In this document: one piece after another, positions 24,101-35,904 of the stretch
Layout: each line of letters begins with the position of its first letter
Numbering within the stretch: the stretch's first letter is position 1
Source of the DNA: Morella rubra
Lineage: Eukaryota > Streptophyta > Magnoliopsida > Fagales > Myricaceae
Reading direction: 5' to 3'
DNA length: 64,000 nt
Assembly (NCBI GenBank): GCA_003952965.2
Contig: CM025853.1
Location: 433,596 to 497,595, forward strand
The notes under the pieces: model-generated
Told to the model about the DNA's origin: nothing
Seen by the model: the letters and a program-made list of their open reading frames with translations, nothing else
Database searches by the model: none
Made by a program: the position numbers and the translations under genes

Positions 24101-24759
24101 CAAACACAGGCCGGATAGTTGGCACATAGTAAGTACTTAGACTGATAAAGCTGTAGAAACCAAGCTTTCTTGTCAATTCTTAACCGTGATGAAAATAAAT
24201 CAAATGCAGCGGTTATGTTCCTCCTGAGTACATCAGAAAGGGTGTATACTCCAGCAAATCTGACATTTATAGCTTTGGAATTCTGCTTCTGCAAATTATT
24301 GGTGGCAAGAGAAATGCTTGTTACTATGGGCCGGATGAGAACCTAAACCTCCTAGAATATGTAAGTAACCTTTGTAGCCTTGCTGAAACAAATGTGTATT
24401 AAAATCTTTCAGTCCCTCAACTAACAGATGGCAATATTCTATAATTCCAGGCTTATGAGCTGTGGAAAGAAGGCAAAGGGATGGACTTTATGGATCCATC
24501 TCTGGATGACACACTTTCCTCGTTTAAGTTAATTAGTGCCTGCAAATAGCTCTTTTATGCATCCAGGAAGATGCAAATGATAGACCGTCTATGTTGGAAA
24601 TTTCCTCAATGCTAAAAAATGAAATACTGCAGCTCTATGATTCCCAAACAGCCAGCTTTTTCAAGGCCAAGAGATGAAGGTGAGGGAAATAGATCCACAT
24701 TGCTGCCAGAAATTTATTCGCTAAATGAGGCAACAATATCTGAAATGGAAGCGCGATGA
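21168..24759 (+). pseudogene. GH18 receptor-like kinase, unit A (kinase frame broken)
   Basis: Seven exons: 21168-22275, 22805-22933, 23065-23244, 23422-23632, 23891-24128, 24210-24360, 24451-24759, all with GT-AG borders. I start at the ATG at 21168 because it opens a signal peptide ([22 protein letters not shown], cut before QNW); the longer frame upstream has only TTG. Exon 1 (369 codons) is a full GH18 class V fold, but the catalytic motif reads FQGIELYWLWP (residues 141-151), with Leu in place of the acid Glu. Exon 2 gives a membrane helix then RRR. Kinase motifs present: [23 protein letters not shown]. Breaks: two 1-base losses in exon 3 (near 23098 and 23178), one loss in exon 7 near 24534 and one gain near 24625. 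The ectodomain can still be made. Family: CHRK1-like. Confidence 0.85.
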
Positions 24760-26775
24760 GCGTGCAGGCCTTAGTGAAATATATACAGTTTATTATTGAG
24801 AAAAATCCTTAATTTTCGTCCATTATTACTCTTGGACCTGCTACAATATTTGTTCATTCACAACCAATGTAGTGAAATGTCGGTGCTAATACTGTATTTT
24901 CTTAATCTACAAATAACCTATACTTCTGGAATCTATTTCATGTAATTGGGCAGAATAATTTAGGCTACCATTTATACAGGAAAAATTACATGGGTTGAAA
25001 GTCATTAAACACCTGCCATATTTGAAAAACCCATTTTGGACAATCTCAACACAGGAGCAGAAATTTAAGACAAGCTGCTTTTTTTCCCCTTCTTTTCTTT
25101 AATTATCTACATGATATAGTCATAAATTGTTCTTTTTCAAAAAAAAAAATTAATTTACTTTTTATAATTCTAAAGTACAACTGAAAAAACCACTATACTC
25201 GGGACAATTTCTATTAATTTTAAATTAGGAGGTAACTGTTCAAATTTTTTTTTAAAAAACAATGTTGTGTTGTATAATCTTAATTGTTAGATTTTCGCCA
25301 CGCTCTAGTTAAATTGCCAAAAATAGTAGTTGAAGAGAGTCAATTATACCAATAAAAATAACTAAAAAATTAAGAGGCACCTGTATAATTTTTTTTATCT
25401 TTATTTAATTTTAGTATGAAGTAAATATATGTTCTTTATGAAATATACAAAATTCTTTGAAGTAGATGGAGATTCTTTTTAATTTATTACTCAATTAGAT
25501 AATTAACTTAGAAAGAGAAAGAGACAACAACTATGAATGTTTCAAGTTCTATATGTATCATATTTATTTTTCTTCGAATTAGAGCATTTAGTTTGAGTAG
25601 AAAATATAAAACTGTTTATTTTACCATTAACGGAATCCCAATTCATTCCTAACCAAACTTGACGTGTTGCCCTTAGGCCTAAACTCCAAACCATGAAGGT
25701 GGGCTTGGAGGGCTAAACGACCTATCTTGGGCTCATTCGGCTAGGTAACAAATGATGACCCACAACACCCACACATCTTTGGCATAATGGCATTTTAACC
25801 AGAGCAGGGACTGTTAAAAAAAAAAAAGTCTAGAAAAGTTGAATGAGAAGCCGACAGGACATGGGCACGAGAAAGGTGACAAGAGATCGTGTTTATAAAT
25901 GTGGTCAGGCACAAGATGAGCTGATTTGACGACAATTGGACAATTACAAATACGTTAATAAAAATTTGCTGTTTATTATTTGGTTCAAATTCTTCGAAAG
26001 ATGCCCTATTCGTGCCTAAGCTGCTGTTGTTCACAGTGTACAATTGATATGTGCTAGGCTAAACAGATAGGGTGCTCATCATGGCCGAGGGCACCGCATC
26101 TAATTTTAATCAAGGGGGAGAAACAAAAGCCCAAATGTCAAGATTGTACAGGGGGATGATTACATGGGCCAAGACAAGCAAGACATTTCCATTTGGGACT
26201 GGAATAAATTGGGTTAGAAAAGAGAAGATAATGGGTCTCACTGAGAAAGCAAAGATTTTTATTTTAGTTAAAATTGTGTTGACACAGACTACGGCGGGAA
26301 ACAAGATGTTTTTGGCGTTCCCGGATTTCGACAAGCTTATCCTCGTCTTTTTCTGGTCAGAAACCTATAATACATTCCTGCACAAGATGAGTCTCAAAAC
26401 TGATTTGACGACGTGGAATAGGAATTGGACGTTCCGGGTCAATTACAAATACGTTCCACTCAGGGGTGTCTTGTTTTTTTAAGCAAGGTTTTGTTTTTTT
26501 TTTTTCTTTTCGCATTTGCTGTTGAGCTCGGACAGACTTCGTTATGGCGCGCCTACAAAACTGGTTCATGTTTTTAATGATATTGTTTTTTTTTCTGGCA
26601 ATTCCCGGCCTTCTATTTTGGAAAGCTTCAAACCATGCCAAGGAAATGAGTGTTCTCAAATTCTGGGGCGTTCAAGTTATTGGTGCCAAAGTATAGCTGC
26701 TGTTGTTCTATTGATGGAGTGATGACAGTGTAGTTGCTGTTTGTGCTGTGTTTGGCATGATATTTGTGAATTGAC
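24760..26775 (+). repeat. duplicated 3' flank of unit A
   Basis: Collinear with 8448-10640 (unit 0) and partly with 33868-35086 (unit B). It holds AT-rich DNA, a poly-A run at 25816, and at 26390-26770 a segment matching 10250-10640. Frames at 26072-26482 and 26357-26659 are of unlike composition and are not supported as genes. The match to unit 0 ends near gatatttgtga at about 26769. Confidence 0.7.
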
Positions 26776-27197
26776 ATTATAATCAATTCCATAGATGTAA
26801 ACTTATCTCTCCCGGACTTCTTCCTCTAGGTCTTCTAAACAGATAACACCACAAGCAATACGTCTCATCCTTTGATACACTATATTCCAACCAATTAAAA
26901 TCTTTAAACCATACAATCCTAAAACCCATCATTTCTTGCTCGTATTATTTTTTTGGAAAAATCATGGCCACGGGGTTGAAAAGGACCTTTAATCAAGTAC
27001 TTCCTACGAACTTGATCCCTAATCCCAACATCATATTCTTCAATGGATTTACATAACCCTGGGTCAACAATAATATCATCCGTACTAAACATAATGCGAG
27101 GTCTTTTTGAACTAATATTTGTTTCAGAATTAGTAGCCACGTTAGGAGTATTAGACGATTCCACACTACGTGGCTTTCTTATTACAAACTTATTCAT
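26776..27197 (-). pseudogene. hAT-type transposase, N-terminal remnant
   Basis: The ATG at 27197 opens a 92-residue frame with MNKFVIRKPRS, then DIIVDPGLCKSIEEYDV and RDQVRRKYLIKGPFQPRGHDF. This order is typical of the N-terminus of plant hAT transposases with a TTF-type zinc finger (zinc finger MYM-type-1-like proteins). After a 1-base frame change near 26925 the translation continues with WFKDFNWLEYSVSKDETYC and a CLWC pair, the start of the zinc finger. Everything after about 26780 is missing, so the catalytic domain is lost. The identification rests on motif memory. Confidence 0.75.
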
Positions 27198-27357
27198 TAT
27201 CTAAACAAAATAAAGCAAAGTGAAGACAATCAATCAATTGGCAACATGTTACACTCTAACAAAAAAACTCAAAAAATAAATGTAAAAGTACAACCGAAAC
27301 AAAAATAGAACTATAGTACCAAACCGAAACATAAAACATTTTAATTCAAACATATTA

Positions 27358-27879
27358 GGGGTAAAGTTATAGTTAGCCCCTTATGGTTAGGCAAAAATCA
27401 AATAACTACCCTCAATTTTCAATCCAACAATTTGAGACCATAACTTTCAAAACATATCAATCTTCGCCCCCCCCCCCCCCCCGTCTAAATCAGGTGTTAA
27501 ATCAAACGGAAAATGAAAATGACCAAAATGCCCCTCCAAGATAAAATTACTAAAAAAATTAATTAAAAATAAAAATTGATATTTTTTAAATAATTAATAT
27601 TTTTAAATAAAACTATTGAAACTCTATTTCAATAATCTATTTATTTTTAATTTATTTCTTAAATTTTTATTATTTTTATTTATTTTTTAAATTTTAGTCT
27701 TGGAGGGCATTTCGGTCATTTTGCATGATTTTCCATCTAATTTAAAGCCTAATTTAGATGGGGGGGCAAAGATTGATAGGTTTTGAAAGTTATGGGTCTC
27801 AAATTGTGGGATTGAAAATTAAGTGTAGCTATTTGATTTTTGCCCAAACATAGAGAGCTAACTATGACTTTATTCCAAA
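27358..27879. mobile_element. fold-back MITE of about 520 bases
   Basis: The outer 180 bases on each side are inverted repeats of one another: the left end GGGGTAAAGTTATAGTTAGC pairs with the right end GCTAACTATGACTTTATTCC. The arms carry a C run on the left (27468-27482) and a G run on the right (27762-27768). A possible target duplication ATATTA lies at 27352-27357 and 27880-27885. The AT-rich centre has no coding capacity. It sits in the presumed 5' region of the hAT remnant. Confidence 0.85.
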
Positions 27880-27924
27880 ATATTAAATTTAGATATTCAC
27901 AATGGATCACAACTCAAAAATTCA

Positions 27925-28280
27925 AATAATTACATTGCATTCAATTGATATTACAATCAAATTAATTAAAAATGATACAACTAAAAAAATCTCTAATTTC
28001 ACAAAATGTTAAAATCCCTAATTTAAATCAAAATCCAATCTAATTACATTGCATTCAATTGATATTATAATCAAATTAATTAAAAATGATACTACCAAAA
28101 ATTAAAAATTAAAATTGCAGTGCATAAAAGTTAAATTGCATTACAATCCCTAATTTCACAAAATGTCAAAATCCCTAATTTCAAAATAATTGCAGTGTAT
28201 AAAAATTAAATTGCATTACAATCCCCAATTTCATGTCAAAATTCCTAATTCCGAAATAATTGCAGTGCATAAAAATTAAA
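27925..28280. repeat. AT-rich tandem repeats
   Basis: Two copies of a 110-base unit start with attacattgcattcaattga (27930 and 28040). They are followed by about three copies of a 75-base unit with gcagtgcataaaa and ccctaatttc. These may be subterminal or leader repeats of the hAT element; that is inference. Confidence 0.7.
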
Positions 28281-28304
28281 ATTGCTTACCTATTATGATT
28301 CTAT

Positions 28305-28307
<3 letters not shown>

Positions 28308-28340
<33 letters not shown>
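28308..28340. repeat. (GA)n microsatellite
   Basis: Uninterrupted GA dinucleotides over about 33 bases. A second (GA)n tract is at 28623-28649. Confidence 0.95.
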
Positions 28341-28342
<2 letters not shown>

Positions 28343-28614
28343 AAGAGATGTGAGAAAATTCGAGTTTAAAAGAAAAAACCAGCTGCTAAATTGTTAATGG
28401 TTATATTAATATACCTAGTGAGTGGTGGTTGCTTGCTGGTGTGGCCGTGCAGCGGTGGAGGCATGGAGCTAGAGGCTGGAGACTGGAGCACGAGCAACAC
28501 ATTCAGAAGCTGGTGGTCGTGGCTCAGCCAGCGCGGGAGAAACTGATGGCTGGTGGCCTGGTGCGGCGATGGGCAACGGGGCATGGGCAATAGCTGAAGC
28601 CTAAAGCCTGAACA

Positions 28615-28649
<35 letters not shown>

Positions 28650-29371
28650 AATAGGGAGGAGTTTTTTCGAAATAGGCACCATTTCACCCTATTTTAATTT
28701 TTTTTTTTTTTTTTAAGGAAGAGGGTGAAACAACGCCCTCTGCATATGATTAAATAAAAGGCCTGGGCCTGTTTACAGTGTTGAATGCTTTTATTAAACT
28801 TTAGTCTTTATGTTTGAATATGATATTATGTTGGACTTTTAGACAGCTTATTAGATTTGTAATGAGTATTAATGATTATGATATTATGTTTGAATAGGTT
28901 ATGATATTTGTCCATTTGATATGATTATTAATTATGATATCATGTTGGAAATTTAAATAGGTTATGATATTTGAATGATTATATTTGTTGCTTATATATA
29001 GGCATCAAATGGTTTTAATAATCCAAAAAAGCCAAAAAAAAAAAAACAACACAAAACAATGAAAAAGAAAAAAGCCCAAAAAAAAGCCCTTTTTTTTTAC
29101 CCAACGGTTAAGCAGTTACCATATAACTATTACCATAAATGCTGTCACCGGCAAGGAAAATTATTGTGATGGCGGTATCAAATATATAATTCTGTCAATT
29201 GTGATGACAGTAATAATTTTCACCAAACCATTACCTACACTACCGTTAACCATCCCTAATCATGACCATGAAAAGTAAAATCTATTACAAAGGTTAGGCA
29301 TTTCAAATCGTTTATTGACCCTGACAAAGCAATTCACACACAGAAAAAGACGAGGCCTGGGTTAGCGCTTT
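28650..29371. other. spacer before unit B, no gene seen
   Basis: Low-complexity AT-rich DNA with repeated gattatgatattatgtt phrases (28800-28990) and A or T runs (28685-28720, 29030-29100). From 29265 it matches the 5' flank of unit C (37375-37460), so that edge belongs to the ancestral unit. Confidence 0.6.
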
Positions 29372-29628
29372 AGGCATCAATGTGAAACTTCAGTAAGACT
29401 TAAAGAGAGCACGAAATTGCATAGCATAAAACTTGGACTTTTCTTTCTTCTACTTTCATATCAATGTCAAATTGATGACCAGAACTTTCCAACTGGTCTT
29501 CTTAATTCAATCTGTACGGTTCACAGCATAAACCCTATGGTTTTCAGATGAAGTAGATGACATCAAACTCTAGTTGGAGATGCTTAAAAAAAAAGCTCTA
29601 GTTGGAGATACCAACTAGCTTTCTTTCC
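29372..29628 (+). promoter_or_regulatory. 5' flank and leader of unit B, with a small insertion
   Basis: Same block as upstream of A and C, but with about 24 extra bases at 29581-29604 (tgcttaaaaaaaaagctcta) that duplicate ctctagttggaga. As a result the upstream reading frame opened by the ATG at 29557 meets TAG at 29599, before the main start. In A and C the same frame overlaps the main start. Confidence 0.5.
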
Positions 29629-32600
29629 ATGGCATGGGCGAATATCTTCCTCTTCTCATTATTTCTTAGTTTACATTTGCACCATTCTGATACTCAAAAC
29701 TGGATTAAAGCCGGCTACTGGTATGCTGGTAGTGAATCCCCCATTCCTGACATAAATTCTGCCTTGTTTACACACCTTATATGCGGCTTTGCTAATGTCA
29801 ATTCGTCCACGTACCAGCTTTCTATACCCTTGGCAGATGAACAATACTTCTCCATCTTCACCGCCACTGTCAAACGCAAGAACCCATCTGTTGTCACGCT
29901 TCTGTCTATCTGGGATGGACTAGCTGCTACGGCTCAATCCATCTTGGGTAACAAAGTTAACACCTCAGTATTATCTTCAATGCTCAACCAGTCTTCCCAC
30001 AGAAAGACTTTCATTGAATCTTCAATTAAAACAGCAAGACAATATGGGTTTCAGGGCATAGACTTATGCTGGGTTTGGCCAAACATGGCCTCAGACATGA
30101 CCAACATGGGAGTTCTGTTGGATGAGTGGCGAGCTGAAGTGAATTCGGAATCAAGAAACTCTAGCCAAGCACAATTGATATTGACGATGGCCCTTCATTA
30201 CCTGCCAACTTTTGAATTTGGATTCTACCCGATTGACTCAATTCAAAGAAACATGGACTGGGCACAAGTTGTGGCATATGACTATCATCTGCCTACAAAG
30301 GAGAACTCAACGCATGCTCATGCTGCTTTATATGATCCATCAAGCCATATAAATACTGATTATGGCATAACGGAGTGGTTGGCTAAAGGATTTCCTCCAA
30401 AAAAGCTGCTTTTGGGTTTGCCATACCATGGCTATGCTTGGACATTACTGAATCCCAAAGAAAATGCTATTGGTGCACCATCATCAGGGCTGGCTGTAAC
30501 ACAAGATGGAAGCATGAGTTACAAGTACATCAAGGGATACATTAGAAGTTATGGTGCAACAACAATGTTCAATGCCACGTATGTTGTGAATTACTGCATC
30601 ATTGGATCAACTTGGATCACTTTTGATGATGTGGAGACCATCAGGACTAAGATTGCTTATGCGAAGGGGAAAAAGCTACTTGGTTACTATGTGTTTGCGG
30701 TCGCCAATGATGACAATTGGGTGCTTTCTCAAGCAGGTACTTTTGAGATTATTTGGTTGCATTTTTTCCTTTGCAGTTGTGTTATGCGAACCTGTCTATC
30801 GAGAAATGGACGAAACTGTAAGGGAATATTGCATTGAAGGTGCACTCTAAAGAAGATTACTCACCATGGCCTGATTAACTAAGTTAAGCAAACTGAAGTT
30901 TGCGCGTGGTTTTTGTCTATTGCATTTCACTGAGGTTGCTTTTCTTACATCAAGAGAGTCTAGCAATACCCCCAAGGTGTTTTCAGGAAATGAAAATCTA
31001 TTTCTTAAGTCTTGACAATGTAATGGCCTGCCTCCAAGAATTGTCCAACTGGCATGAGGCAACTCTTAAGTTTAGAATTGTTCAACTTTTGCAGATTCTC
31101 TTGTGTTGGGGGAAGTTTCAGATTAGCAAGTCTGGACATGATCTGAAACAGAGGATCCTTCAACTCAATAGCAACAATCTTGGACTTCGTACGAGTTAGT
31201 GATTTGATTATAATTTGAATGATCATCTTAGCCATTAGAACTTAAGAAAGCCAAAATTCACAAGAAGAAAGATTGATTGGGTCACCCGGCTATTGTCAAG
31301 ATGTCAATGGTCTCCCCCCTTCAATTACTATTATAATATATATACTTTTTGGCCTGCTTGTTCTTTTTTTTTTTTTCCCTCTTTGTGCAACAATTTTGCC
31401 ATTACTCCGCTGGCTTTTCGGAAACTAATTTTTTATGGCTTATTGGTTGTCTAAGAAAGAGATTACACATCATGAAATGCAAGTTACTCCGAAGAGTGGG
31501 AGTGCGAGAGTAGGATGCCACATGATGAACCATAACATATCTAGTTATGCATAAAAAGTATAAGAAAGCAACATCAGAATGATCTGTCTTTGATTAACTA
31601 ATGGAGTTGCATTATCAGCTCAAGAGGACAGAAATATACAACAACCCAAGTGGAGATTGTTGGTGATCATTTTGACAACAACTGCTACTGTTATTCTTGT
31701 GCTCGGATTTGTAATCTATTACGCAAGGAGGAGAATCCGCAATTCAAAAGGTAACTTTTTCTGCTACATTTATTCTTTTCTTTTCTTTTTTTCCGACGCA
31801 ACATGGTAACTTTATTAAGGAACTGAGCAGGGTCATCACAAGAAACAATATCAGCTGGCACATCGCCAGGCTGAATATCTCCAGAGATTACAAAGTCCAC
31901 ACCCCATCTAGCTAAATTATGCACCAGATAGTTTCTATTCCTAGGCGTCCAAACAAGTCTCCAATTACCATGTTCCAGAAGCAGATTCCTCATGGTATCT
32001 ACTTCGCCTTCAATACTCCAACCAGGGGCTCTATCCAAACTAAGAATTCGCCATCTACAATTACAAGTTCCAGATTACTTATTATTAACCACCATGATTG
32101 AAGAGTTGACATTTATAGGCTTCTTCTTGCTCTTTATTCTTTTCATAATACAGGAATCGTTGGTACAAGTAAAGAAGCAGAGTCCAAATTAGTCAATCGT
32201 ATGGCAGCAGCAGGAGATTTTAATAGCAATGCTCCTAATCTGCAAGTCTTTAGTTTAGCTGAAATTGAGGCAGCCACAGACAAACTCTCGATTGAAAACA
32301 AACTTGGAGAAGGAGGTTATGGTCCCGTTTACAAGGTAAGCTTTTGTTAGATTGTTCGCACCGCTTGTGGTAAAAAGGAAAACAAAAGTTTATACACTAA
32401 CTAAATTGGCAGAAACATGATTCTACGTATAAACCAACCCCGTTGTATATCTTGTCAGCAGGAGTAGGAAGTGAGTTGGGAGTGTCTAGGGAAAGCAACA
32501 AACTAAGTCATGGTGGCTTTTTACATTGTCAGGGGGTACTACCAAATGGACAAGAAATTGCAGTGAAAAAGCTTAAACAAGCATCTAAACAAGGATTTGA

Positions 32601-33867
32601 AGAGTTTCGGAATGAGGTTATGCTTACTGCAAAACTACAGCATGTAAACCTGGTTCGCGTTTTGGGATTTTGCATTCAAAGGGATGAACAAATGCTGATC
32701 TATGAATACATGCCAAACAAAAGCTTGGACTTCTACCTCTTTGGTTTGATACCTTCCCCTCTTCGATTAGAGTACATGAGAAATCATTAAACCGACTTCA
32801 TATTTTGGTAACAGTAGTACCAAACTACTTTTAAGCTTATAGAAAGCCAAGGTTATCTCAGTTTAAGCCTGTATGGTTTATGGCACATGGTTTCTTCATA
32901 ATTTTTAGTCATCTGCTCTCATGCTAATAGGTTATTTTAACCCCCATGAATGATGATCATTGTATGTATGACTGTCTGTTTCTAATCTCCTTTCATATAG
33001 ACCCTATCAGACGGTACCTTCTGGACTGGCAAAAACGCATTGACATCATTGAAGGGGTTACTCAAGGGCTTCTATATCTCCAAGAATACTCAAATGACAA
33101 TTATTCACCGAGACTTGAAACCTAGCAACATTTTACTGGATGGAGAGATGAAGCCCAAGATCTCAGATTTTGGTATGGCTAGAATTTTCACAAAAGATGA
33201 ACATGAAGCAAACACAGGCCGGATAGTTGGCACATAGTAAGTACTTAGACTGATAAAGCTGTAGAAACCAAGCTTTCTTGTCAATTCTTAACCGTGATGA
33301 AAATAAATCAAATGCAGCGGTTATGTTCCTCCTGAGTACATCAGAAAGGGTGTATACTCCAGCAAATCTGACATTTATAGCTTTGGAATTCTGCTTCTGC
33401 AAATTATTGGTGGCAAGAGAAATGCTTGTTACTATGGGCCGGATGAGAACCTAAACCTCCTAGAATATGTAAGTAACCTTTGTAGCCTTGCTGAAACAAA
33501 TGTGTATTAAAATCTTTCAGTCCCTCAACTAACAGATGGCAATATTCTATAATTCCAGGCTTATGAGCTGTGGAAAGAAGGCAAAGGCATGGACTTTATG
33601 GATCCATCTCTGGATGACACACTTTACTCGTTTAAGTTAATTAGGTGCCTGCAAATAGCTCTTTTATGCATCCAAGAAGACGCAAATGACAGACCGTCTA
33701 TGTTGGAAATTTCCTCAATGCTAAAAAATGAATCTGCAGCACTATTTGTTCCCAAACAGCCAGCTTTTTCAACGAGAAGAGATGAAGATGAGGAAAATAT
33801 ATTCCCATTGCGGCTAGAAATTTATTCGCTAAATGAGGCAACAATATCTGAAATGGAAGCGCGATGA
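29629..33867 (+). CDS. GH18 receptor-like kinase, unit B (one frameshift before HRD)
   Basis: Exons: 29629-30736, 31619-31750, 32154-32335, 32533-32743, 33001-33236, 33318-33468, 33559-33867. Exon 1 encodes a signal peptide and a GH18 domain whose catalytic stretch is [11 protein letters not shown]: one Asp kept (145), the last Asp replaced by Cys and the acid Glu by Val. Exon 2 gives a single membrane helix followed by ARRRIRN. Exon 3 holds the Gly-rich loop [10 protein letters not shown], exon 4 the lysine (AVKKL), exon 5 HRDLKPSN and DFG, exon 6 the C-lobe VPPEY...SDIYSFG. The only defect seen is a 2-base loss near 33093 (tcaaatgac against tcaagaatgac in A), just before the catalytic loop. 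About 776 residues would be encoded without it. Expected at the plasma membrane as a CHRK1-type receptor; the ligand is unknown. The single break may be a consensus error. Confidence 0.85.
31005..31235 (-). other. antisense reading frame in intron 1 of unit B
   Basis: The minus strand encodes [13 protein letters not shown] and [18 protein letters not shown], also found in intron 1 of unit E (49948-50283). I do not recognise the protein. The frame in B runs across the recombination junction near 31080, so its C-terminal part differs from that in E. It may be a captured gene fragment. Confidence 0.35.
31773..32050 (-). mobile_element. RNase H-like retroelement fragment in intron 2 of unit B
   Basis: Intron 2 of B is about 280 bases longer than in A because of this insertion (compare 22955-22965 with 31770-32052). 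The minus strand reads a C-terminal RNase H-like sequence of the type in plant LINE-derived RVT_3 proteins: [20 protein letters not shown] followed by an acidic tail. No target duplication was identified. Confidence 0.65.
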
Positions 33868-35086
33868 GCGTGCAGGCCTTAGTGAAATATATACAGTTTA
33901 TTATTGAGAAAAATCCTTAATTTTCGTCCATTATTACTCTTGGACCTGCTACAATATTTGTTCATTCACAACCAATGTAGTGAAATGTCGGTGCTAATAC
34001 TGTATTTTCTTAATCTACAAATAACCTATACTTCTGGAATCTATTTCATGTAATTGGGCAGAATAATTTAGGCTACCATTTATACAGGAAAAATTACATG
34101 GGTTGAAAGTCATTAAACACCTGCCATATTTGAAAAACCCATTTTGGACAATCTCAACAAAGGAGCAGAAATTTAAGACAAAGCTGCTTTTTTTCCCTTA
34201 TTTTCTTTAATTATCTACATGATGTAGTCATAAATTGTTCTTTTTCAAAAAAAAAAATTAATTTACTTTTTTAATTCTAAAGTACAACTGAAACTATATC
34301 GAGCACAATTTCTATTAATTTTAAATTAGCAGGTAACTGTTCAATTTTTTTTAAAAAAAAAAAAAATACTGTTGTGTTGTATAATCTTCGTTGTTAGATT
34401 TTCGCCACGCACTAGATAAATTGTCAAAAATTAGTACTGAAGAGAGTCAATTATACAATAAAAATAACTGAAAAATTAAGAGGTACCGAATAATTTTTTT
34501 TATCTTTATTTGGTTATAGTACAAAGTAAATATATGTTCTCTATGAAGTATACAAAATTCTTCGAAGTAGATAGAGATTTCTTTTAATTTATTACTTCAA
34601 TTAGATAATTAACTTAGAAAGAGAAAGAGATAACAACTATGAATATTTCAAGTTCTATATATTATCATATTTATTTTTCTTCGAATTAGAGCATTTAGTT
34701 TGAGTAGAAAATATAAAACTGTTTAGTTTACCATTAACGGAATCCCAATTCATTCCTAACCAAACTTGACGTGTTACCCTTAGGCCTAAACTCCAAACCA
34801 TGAAGGTGGGCTTGGAGGGCTAAACGACCTATCTTGGGCTCATTGCAGGGTTTCTCCAAATGATGACCCACAACACCCACACATCTTTGGCATAATGGCA
34901 TTTTAACCAGAGCAGGGACTGTTAAAAAAAAAAAAGTCTAGAAAAGTTGAATGAGAAGCGAATGCAACCAGTTACCACAGGCTCACAGGAACATGGGCAC
35001 GAGAAAGGCGACAAGCTACCTACTTATCAGAATTTTTCTCAGTAAGGGGAGATGTGTCTGGAAAAGTTCAAAACAACTTTCTGAGG
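33868..35086 (+). repeat. duplicated 3' flank of unit B
   Basis: Matches 24760-25860 and 8448-9870, including the poly-A run (34927-34938), and is cut by the copia LTR at about 35087. No gene is seen. Confidence 0.75.
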
Positions 35087-35502
35087 TCTTTAGAATTGCA
35101 GCAATTGGACAAGCAGCCCAATAATAGTACTGCTGCTCCAAACATAGAAAAGTATCACCCCACGACAATTGCCTCAAGCCACTGCAATGGGCACTGGGCA
35201 AGCTGCCCACTAAGCCGCACACCAAGTTTGCACCTGGCGCAACTGCAACTTGCCACATTTGAGGAGGTGTAGAATATTCTGCACCCTTTTGTCCCCACAC
35301 CTCAGCAGAGTCAATTAGGCTTTTCTCTTACCCTTTGTAATTATCTATGGTTTGTTCTATGGCTAAGTTAGTCATTCTTTATTTTCTCTACTGTATATAT
35401 TCATTCGACACTGTACAGAACAAAAAAAACGTTGGAATAGAATCATTCGGAATCATCTCAAATTCTCTCTGTTTCCTCTGCTATTTTCTTCAAATTCTAA
35501 CA
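35087..35502 (+). repeat. 5' LTR of copia family 2, about 416 bases
   Basis: It interrupts the unit flank after aactttctgagg (compare 9860-9872) and ends ATTCTAACA directly before a primer binding site. The exact 5' terminus is uncertain because TG is not preserved. A tactgtatatattc TATA-like stretch at about 35390 fits plus orientation. Confidence 0.7.
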
Positions 35503-35516
35503 TGGTATCAAAGTGG
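35503..35516 (+). other. primer binding site of copia family 2
   Basis: TGGTATCAAAGTGG follows the LTR end at once and resembles the initiator tRNA-Met complement. Confidence 0.75.
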
Positions 35517-35633
35517 GTTTTGTGACCTACGAAATTTCTCAACACAAAGTCACATCGACCAACCTTCCTCCACTTTCTCTCATTTCGTTTTTCCCTCACT
35601 CAGACACTTTCTTCTTCAACATTATTATTCTGC

Positions 35634-35900
35634 CATGGAAGATGATTTGTCTTCAACCTCTAGTGCTGCACCCAACCCCATTGGGTCAACCATGTGCTTT
35701 CCCCATCTAAAGACCCAAACAGCCCCTTCTTTCTTCACCATAGTGATAATGCTAATACTGTGGTGATTTCGCCTCCTCTCATTGGTTCCAACTATCTCTC
35801 ATGGAATCGATCTTTCACATTGGCTATCTCCATAAAAAATAAATTGGGTTTCCTTGATGGAACTATTCCAACCCCAGATTTGTCCAGCACTCTCTATGTG
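35634..35900 (+). pseudogene. copia family 2 gag, N-terminal fragment
   Basis: The ATG at 35635 opens MEDDLSSTSS. After a frame change near 35695 the translation gives PPLIGSNYLSWNRSFTLAIS and KNKLGFLDGTIP, the standard N-terminal gag motif of many plant copia elements (Retrotran_gag_3 type). The fragment stops at an AT dinucleotide run near 35900, where a piece of copia family 1 begins. The rest of the element is missing. Confidence 0.8.
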
Positions 35901-35904
35901 TCAT

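Noticed and set aside
26072..26482. A 136-codon frame in the 3' flank of unit A
   Set aside because: The related segment near 10250 does not keep the frame, and no protein similarity is apparent.
28366..28590. Pro/His-rich minus-strand frame between two (GA)n tracts
   Set aside because: There is no recognisable domain, composition is biased, and it probably lies in the leader of the hAT element.
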